64,000 bases of DNA from Pararge aegeria (Eukaryota; Arthropoda; Insecta; Lepidoptera; Nymphalidae): NCBI RefSeq assembly GCF_905163445.1, contig NC_053197.1, positions 1,612,001 through 1,676,000 of the forward strand, read 5' to 3'. The position numbers and the translations under genes are program-made. This document shows, one piece after another, positions 58,713 to 64,000 of the stretch. The notes beneath the pieces are model-generated. The model had not been told where the DNA came from and did no database searches. It worked only from the letters and a program-made list of their open reading frames with translations. How positions within the stretch are numbered: position 1 is the first letter of the stretch; every line of letters begins with the position of its first letter.

Positions 58713-59249
58713 TATCATTAGTATAATTACTTGTTATAATTTCAAATGAGAGACATCATAACTTTTATCTGCATCCATTGGTACGGAATATCATTTGATC
58801 GGTTGATCTGCAGTAGGTACTAAAAAAGGTAAATTTGTTAAGAAGTTCAGTCCATTGTCTGCTTCTTATATCTTTACCAAATCGACAATTTAGATGGAGG
58901 TAACTTTACAGTTGTCACAACCTTAAGATATCCACTGCTAGGCTTAGGTTGATAGATACATAGATCCTTATTGCAGAAAATTGCAGTGTTTACTGAACAA
59001 TATTGCAAAACATAAGATACAAAAACTTCTGTTGTGGTGGAAGACCCGTGGCCTGTATTGGGCGGATAATTGGTTGGTCATAAGGATCTTGATTGAATCG
59101 CTAAAAAAATTCATGTCGAGTTGATATGATAGCTATCTTTCGGAAATAAGTTGAAACATACGTTGCATGTTTCTCTTTCTATAAAGTATTTGTAGCATTT
59201 ATCTTTTAACATTATCCAGGATACAAGATGGCAACGAATTAAATTACGA
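58713..59249. other. mostly unassigned; SINE-A scrap
   Basis: GTGGAAGACCCGTGGCCTGT-ATTGGGCGGATAATTGG at 59038-59074 is the distal part of SINE-A on plus. The rest is unassigned. Confidence 0.45.
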
Positions 59250-59261
59250 ACAGATGATACT

Positions 59262-59450
59262 TTATTATCAAAATTAAGCTTAATTTGCTATACTCCGCGA
59301 AAAGCAGGAGAATCTGTGTGGTGTAATTTATAATTTCTTCAATCCTTATACCCCACACCAAACAGATCCTCGGCAATAGTATAGCAAATTAAGCTTAATT
59401 TTGATAATATATCATGGATTTCCGCAAAGTAACGCCTGCTTCTATCCAAT
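59262..59450 (+). mobile_element. fold-back repeat D with 12-bp flanking duplication
   Basis: Left half D minus-strand (TTATCAAAATTAAGCTTAAT ... CAAACAGATCCTCGGCAA). Right half D plus-strand (TAGTATAGCAAATTAAGC ... CGCCTGCTTCTATCCAAT). ACAGATGATACT at 59250-59261 and 59451-59462 is a perfect direct repeat. Confidence 0.85.
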
Positions 59451-59559
59451 ACAGATGATACTGTTTTAGCTTTGTACTGTTTTGTATCCGTAAGTTTACT
59501 GGGCTAGGTCATGTTGCGACGCTAACGTGACTAGCATAGTGGGGTGGCCATTATTTTGG

Positions 59560-59785
59560 AAATATTAACCAGTGCGGCTTATTGGACTCCACACACCTTC
59601 AAGGTTCTACATTATGTAGAACTTTTAGGCATGTAGGTTTCCTCACGATGATTTCCTCGCCGTTGAAGCAAGTGATATTTGAATTACTTAAAAATCACAT
59701 AACTTAGAAAAGTGAGAGGCGTGTTGGGATTCGAACTCGACCCCCGAAAGTGAACTAGAGCCCTAGAGGGTATCACTGCATAGAT
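59560..59785 (-). mobile_element. SINE-A, 5' two thirds
   Basis: GTGCGGCTTATTGGACTCC, TAGGTTTCCTCACGATGATT, GGGATTCGAACTCGACC (B-box), GGTATCACTGC head. CTACATTATGTAGAA at 59606 is a 15-bp imperfect palindrome within it. Confidence 0.8.
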
Positions 59786-60184
59786 ATTTATTTGTACATA
59801 ATTATCATTACTCAAACCTAAATTAATTTACTTTTAAATAGAGCACTTTGCTGATTGCTTATACCTATTATCAGATGCAAGAAAAATAACCCCATATAGC
59901 TCGTAGTTTAGGGAAATATAACCCGAAATAACCTAGGCGAAGAAAAACATCTTACTTAGCTAAAAAATAGTTGGCAATAGTACTTGCATTACTGACGTGA
60001 AGGTAAAGCTTGAAGAGGATAAATACGGCTGGTGCATAATATTTGTATTCCACAGTCTATATCACGAGAAAATTAATCACTGAACACTTAATTGTCCTTA
60101 GCTTTTTTGGATTCGAGAAATCTGATTTTTTGAGTTGAGAGCGTCAGCTAATACTTTGTGATCTTTGAGTCAGAAAATAATCAA
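59786..60184. other. repeat-poor, no feature recognised
   Basis: Nothing supportable. Confidence 0.35.
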
Positions 60185-60345
60185 TCTAATATTATAAATG
60201 GGAAAGTTTGGATGGATATTCGTAACATAATTATGCCAGAACAGTTTAACGGATCTGGATTAACTTTAGCACAGAGAGAGTCTGAAATAGCACAAAGTCT
60301 ACTTGTTACCACTGAAAAAATGTACGGTCCCCGTGTAGTACATTT
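60185..60345 (+). repeat. Helitron-like 5' part
   Basis: TCTAATATTATAAATGGGAA-AGTTTGGATGG, ACAGTTTAACGGATCTGG, AAAAAATGTACGGTCCCCGTG. These are the typical early blocks of insect non-autonomous Helitrons. The 80-residue frame across it (60158-60400) is therefore not a gene. Confidence 0.55.
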
Positions 60346-60780
60346 GTTTTGGTTTTTCATAGAAATTATCATGGTTTTTATACAGTGGTTGTTCAGCTAA
60401 CAGAGATAAAATAGGCAGACAGATCAAAATTTCCGTGCGAACCAAACCGCAAGCAATAACTTTTCTGTTATTAAACAAAGATAAAACAGACTAATCCTCA
60501 ATTATATGTAAAGCATGGTCGACGAAGCTATGCCGCTACAAACTACAAACTGCATTGTCCTTCAACCGTACTCAGTAACGGTAACCAATGCCACATCGTA
60601 CGAGACCTGCACTCCGTATACAAAGTGTGTCCTTTGCGAATTTATTATAATGCGATACGGCCAAGGACAAAGCATTAGTGAAATATGAATAGTTAGTACT
60701 GCAGTTCTGCTCGTGTCTTTGTTCGCAATTATATTTTCGTGTACTTTATCTCTACTTCTTTATCGACATTGAATTCAAAA
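60346..60780. other. no feature recognised
   Basis: Nothing supportable. Confidence 0.35.
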
Positions 60781-60784
60781 TATA

Positions 60785-60850
60785 AGCAAGCTGGTGGCAG
60801 ACTTCGGTCGTGGCTAGTTACCACCCCACCGAGAAAGACGTGCGTGATGC
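60785..60850 (+). mobile_element. SINE-C middle scrap
   Basis: CTGGTGGCAGACTTCGGTCG, TGGCTAGTTACCACCCC, GAGAAAGACGTGCG. Confidence 0.65.
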
Positions 60851-61025
60851 GCGTTTTAAGTATTTAAAATAGCTTAACGCTGAAGGAAAACATCGTGACG
60901 AAACCTTCATAATGATCTCAAAGGCGTGTGAAGTCTACCAATCCTTAACTAGTGTCGTCAACTATGGTCTAAAGCATTCTCATTCTGAAAAGATATCCGT
61001 GACATACAGTGTGCGGGGTGCTCAG
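60851..61025 (+). mobile_element. SINE-A, lacking head and tail
   Basis: GCGCGTTTTAAGTATTTAAA, CGCTGAAGGAAAACATCGTG, GGCGTGTGAAGTCTACCAATCC, CATTCTCATTCTGAAAAG. It follows the SINE-C scrap directly and both share the plus direction. Confidence 0.7.
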
Positions 61026-61092
61026 CTATTTAGCAATTCATCAATTATATAGTAATGTGTGTGTCACTGTGTGTAATGAATGAGTTTTAAAA

Positions 61093-61362
61093 TTGGATAG
61101 AATCAGACGTTAATTGGATTAGAATTAATTAAATAGAGATTGGATAGAATTCCATGATATGTTATGAAAATTAAGCTTAATTTGCTATACTCCGCAAAAG
61201 TAGGAGAATCGATACGGTGTAGTTCATAATTTATTCAATCCTTATACACCACACCAAACAGATCTTTGGCAATGCATCCTCTACGCACGTTCCGCTCCGA
61301 CACCGGAGCATTCTCAGGAGATGTTAACTTTACAATGAATGTTAATTAACAAAGTATTCATT
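61093..61362 (-). repeat. repeat D, monomer with a duplicated start
   Basis: ATTGGATAGAATCAGACG and, 50 bp on, GATTGGATAGAATTCCATG: the terminal block is present twice. Then GAAAATTAAGCTTAATTTGC, CAATGCATCCTCTACGCACG, TCCGACACCGGAGCATTC, CAGGAGATGTTAACTTTAC. Confidence 0.8.
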
Positions 61363-62700
61363 GATTGCCTTAGGCATGATTTTATAAAAGCGCATCCTCA
61401 ACCCTCGAACCAGCGTAAATCTGGCTATCGCAAATGCCAATGACCGAGTCAATTCTCTCAGCCTTTACTACTAGATATGAAGACATACAAAGCCAACCGA
61501 GATGTAAGAACATAGCATAACGAGATAGATATAAGTATTAGTAGTAGAGACAGTATAAATTCTTGACCTCTTATTACTTCTTAATCCTCATTTTAAGAGG
61601 TTTAGAATATATTATGTATACGACAACGTGCCATGGAAGTTAAGTAAATGGCCAGATTCACTTAGCTACTCAAGGTCTTCGTATAAAGTTTTCTGTTACA
61701 CCACAGCGTGTTATATTTTTCGAGGCTAATATTCATTTACTTTAGATAGGACTAAATATGTCTTTTTTTTTCCTGCTAACGTATCCACAGTCAGATTGCC
61801 GGTACAAAAAAGATGCTGAGTGCAGCATACCAGAGAAGTTTTTGTAACCCTATTTTATGTCGTAGATAAATCTGTATCTGGGTACATATGCTTTTGTTAT
61901 TAGGTTGTGTTGCTTATTAATTGAATAATTTCGGGCTCTGGATACCATCTCGATGCTGGTTTGGATCGTCTCGTTTGGTCATTTTGTAATAACACAAGCA
62001 GAGTCATTCAGAAGATGATAAAGAGTAGAATACTATATATGTACGTGATCAAATCAGAGAAAAAGGAATTTTGGCAGAATTTCATTAGTTTGAAAAAAGT
62101 ACAATCACATTGTTACTCGTAGCTAAAATAGCAGTAGACAAGTCATATTCCTTCTTACCGATAGACGTTATCCAATCGATCAAATATTCTGAAAAGCAAG
62201 GCGTTAGTAGATCTAATAGTTGGTATACGACATCCAACGAGTCTCAAAAAGACGTTATATACATGTGGTATAATATATTTGTTAGTGGGAATATGAACGA
62301 TAGACTTAATTGCTGAGCTTACATAGCAGGTTCGGTAGATATCTATTAAGGACCAACGAAGACACTTAAATTCTTACATAAAATGTGTTAAAAGCACAGA
62401 TCAACCCTTGAACTGTATTGATCCTTTCCTGATTGCCTTTCTAGTCGTCTCAAGACGGTACTTTATCTCAACCAAAGTTCCTTCGAAATGAAAATATATT
62501 GCAACGTTAATCTTCACGTTGCATGTCTGAAAGAGAAATAAACGTAAAGTGACTCAAGACATAGACTTAAATAGACTATCTATTTCAATGTGCCAGATCA
62601 AAATGATGAAAAGTGAAACTGTCAGGGATGGTACACCCGTCAATAAATACTTCATATATTCTTTAAATAACAATTTAAACACTCAAACTTTAAATAACAA
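61363..62700. other. repeat-poor stretch
   Basis: A CR1-type ORF scrap is possible at 61370-61400 (TTAGGCATGATTTTATAAAAG-CGCATCC). Frames at 62110-62316 and 62549-62737 (62-68 residues) have no domain. Short inverted TTGCAACGTTAATCTTCACG-TTGCAT at 62499-62524. Confidence 0.4.
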
Positions 62701-62775
62701 ATTAAACACAAGCTACGCTTACTTTGGGACTAGATAGCGATGTGTGTATTGTCGTTGTATATTTATTTATTTATA
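62701..62775 (+). mobile_element. SINE-B 3' end
   Basis: AACACAAGCTACGCTTACTT, TGGGACTAGATAGCGATGTG, TATTTATTTATTTAT tail. Confidence 0.8.
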
Positions 62776-63470
62776 TGAAACGGTTCCGATGACTTAATTG
62801 GAAACATTTACATAATTTTTAACTAACAAGTTTAAGAGAATTTTCTCATGTCAACGAGCTATAATTTACTATGAGTTTCATGAAGTAGTGTACCAAATTA
62901 TTCAACAGATTAAATTTATTCTATTCTTTTCTATTCAGAGCCTAGAGGCCTTGTCTTTGTTCAATAAGTATTTCCATGGCCATTTTTCCCGTTTATCAAT
63001 GGATATCCTCCAAGTCAGAATAACATTGCATTTTCATATATTTTACATATTATTCATGCAACATTTCGACTTAATCGGAAACTTGGAAGTGGAACGTATT
63101 GAAGTTTTCAAATTAAGCAAAATATCAATACCAAGTTCTCATTATCAAGGTCTGTCATATCTGTTCCTGATTTTATTTCCCAGTAAAGAGAATTAGAGTA
63201 TATCGATAATGGAGGAGCCCCTACGGCGATGTCCTGATTCGCAGCAGGGTGCCATCCTTAAGTATCGTAAGCGACTTTACTGTCATTTACAACCAGTTTA
63301 CGTGACTTAAGGTCGTGATATGAATGTATATGATATTAGTGTACGTAGAAATTCTGTTCAAGATCGTCCTTCAAATTTACGTTAGAGGTATTATTTATTT
63401 TTATCTATCAATAAAACTTTACTAAAACATGTAAAGCGGGCAACCAGTCATTAGTCAGAAATATGGTCAA
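62776..63470. other. repeat-poor; one unexplained 102-codon frame
   Basis: The frame at 62888-63196 (102 residues; start chosen by open-frame length only) is rich in Phe, Ile and Leu and could contain one or two membrane-like segments (LFFSIQSLEALSLF, YILFMQHFDLIGNL). Such composition also arises by chance in AT-rich DNA. TATCGATA at 63201-63208 lies just after it. Confidence 0.25.
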
Positions 63471-63650
63471 ATTACTTCAAAGTCAAAGTCGAAGTCAAAA
63501 TATCTTTATTAGTAGGCCCATAGATGGCACTTTTACGCGTACATTACATGAGAATTACACGGTAGTGAGATGATGGCGATACGAGGGTTCCAAGCGCGTC
63601 TAAGAAGAAGCCCACAGAAAACTTAGCCGGGTGTTTTGGTAATCGGTAAT
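63471..63650 (-). mobile_element. T2 LINE 3' end
   Basis: TCAAAGTCAAAGTCGAAGTC tail, GGCCCATAGATGGCACTTT, ACATTACATGAGAATTACAC, CGAGGGTTCCAAGCGCG, AGCCCACAGAAAACTTAGCC. Confidence 0.85.
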
Positions 63651-63905
63651 AGTCTAGCGCTTGAACAAAATCTCACCTCACCTCACCTGATGGAAAGTGC
63701 AGACGCGGCCTAAGATGGGACGCGCTTGTCTAGAAGATTCGCTCTTGTTTTAAAGATACCCAATTTGTAGGAGTTACGAAACGGTACTCGGGAAGGCGTT
63801 ACAAATCTCAGCCATGCGTATAAGGAAGGAAGACGTAAATCGCTTTTCGCGAGTTTTTAGGATATTGACTACTGTTTAACATATCTGTTTTCGCTGTGAA
63901 ATACT
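63651..63905. repeat. repeat H copy
   Basis: CTCACCTCACCTCACCTGATGG, AAGATGGGACGCGCTTGTC, TAGAAGATTCGCTC, TTTAAAGATACCCAATTTG, TTTAGGATATTGACTAC. Confidence 0.65.
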
Positions 63906-63949
63906 ACATAAATTATTAGTAGTGTATACAGTTTTTCATACCTCTAAGG

Positions 63950-64000
63950 ATTAGTACTTCGTTATCACATTCGGGGGGGCCGAGTTCGTTTTTCGGCACG
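63950..64000 (+). mobile_element. SINE-A head, cut by the window end
   Basis: TAGTACTTCGTTATCACATTC, GGGGGGGCCGAGTTCG: the A-to-B-box part of SINE-A. It continues beyond the window. Confidence 0.6.

Noticed and set aside
60158..60400. 80-residue frame in a repeat-poor region
   Set aside because: Its DNA contains the Helitron start blocks TCTAATATTATAAATGGG and TGTACGGTCCCCGTG.

Overview
The window reads as repeat-dense, non-coding nuclear DNA of a lepidopteran insect, probably a butterfly. Evidence: AT-rich sequence, several tRNA-derived SINE families with internal pol III A/B-box heads and (GATG)n or A-rich tails, 5'-truncated LINE tails ending in (ATTC)n, (CTT)n, (GATT)n or (TGACTT)n, and many short Helitrons with 5'-TC and CTAG-3' ends placed between A and T. 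The species and the butterfly family are inference. I found no host protein-coding gene I can defend. Apart from remnants of retrotransposon reverse-transcriptase genes, the open frames I examined fall inside repeats or lack any recognisable domain. There are no rRNA genes, no intact tRNA genes and no CRISPR arrays.

Layout. 0-9 kb: fragments of SINE-A, SINE-C, CR1-type and RTE-type LINEs, one Helitron (4884-5167) and a three-copy local repeat (4.5-6.6 kb). 8-19 kb: nested insertions, three members of a repeat here called D (one split by a LINE with a 7-bp target duplication; two fold-back copies flanked by 13-16 bp direct repeats), a MITE called M1, and a large inverted duplication (15780-16404 versus 18083-18707, 625 bp arms, two mismatches) that carries a SINE already hit by a Helitron. 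19-31.5 kb: a pogo/Tigger-like MITE (22450-22827), several Helitrons including a 1.97-kb one with an internal five-copy ~140-bp tandem array (27365-29331), and a marked cluster of the palindrome TATCGATA, one pair next to a good splice-donor motif. 31.5-45 kb: mixed SINE and LINE debris, a CR1 ORF remnant inserted in SINE-C, inverted repeats at 39.2-39.4 kb and 42.3-42.4 kb, and a GC-rich island at 40.4-40.6 kb. 45-64 kb: two copies of a TIR element 5 kb apart, a second M1 split by a LINE, a SINE-B hit by a hAT-like MITE and a Helitron (55174-55980), a third fold-back D copy (59262-59450), and a repeat-poorer stretch from about 59.8 kb to 63.4 kb.

How it works together: the pieces do not form a pathway. 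They record successive insertions whose relative order can be read where one element interrupts another. The most noteworthy items are the 625-bp inverted duplication, the fold-back D copies with long target-site duplications, the Helitron tandem array, the nested SINE at 55 kb, and the TATCGATA cluster. Family labels (SINE-A, SINE-B, SINE-C, SINE-E, T1 to T4, D, M1, G, H, K, R3) are local names for this window, not database names.
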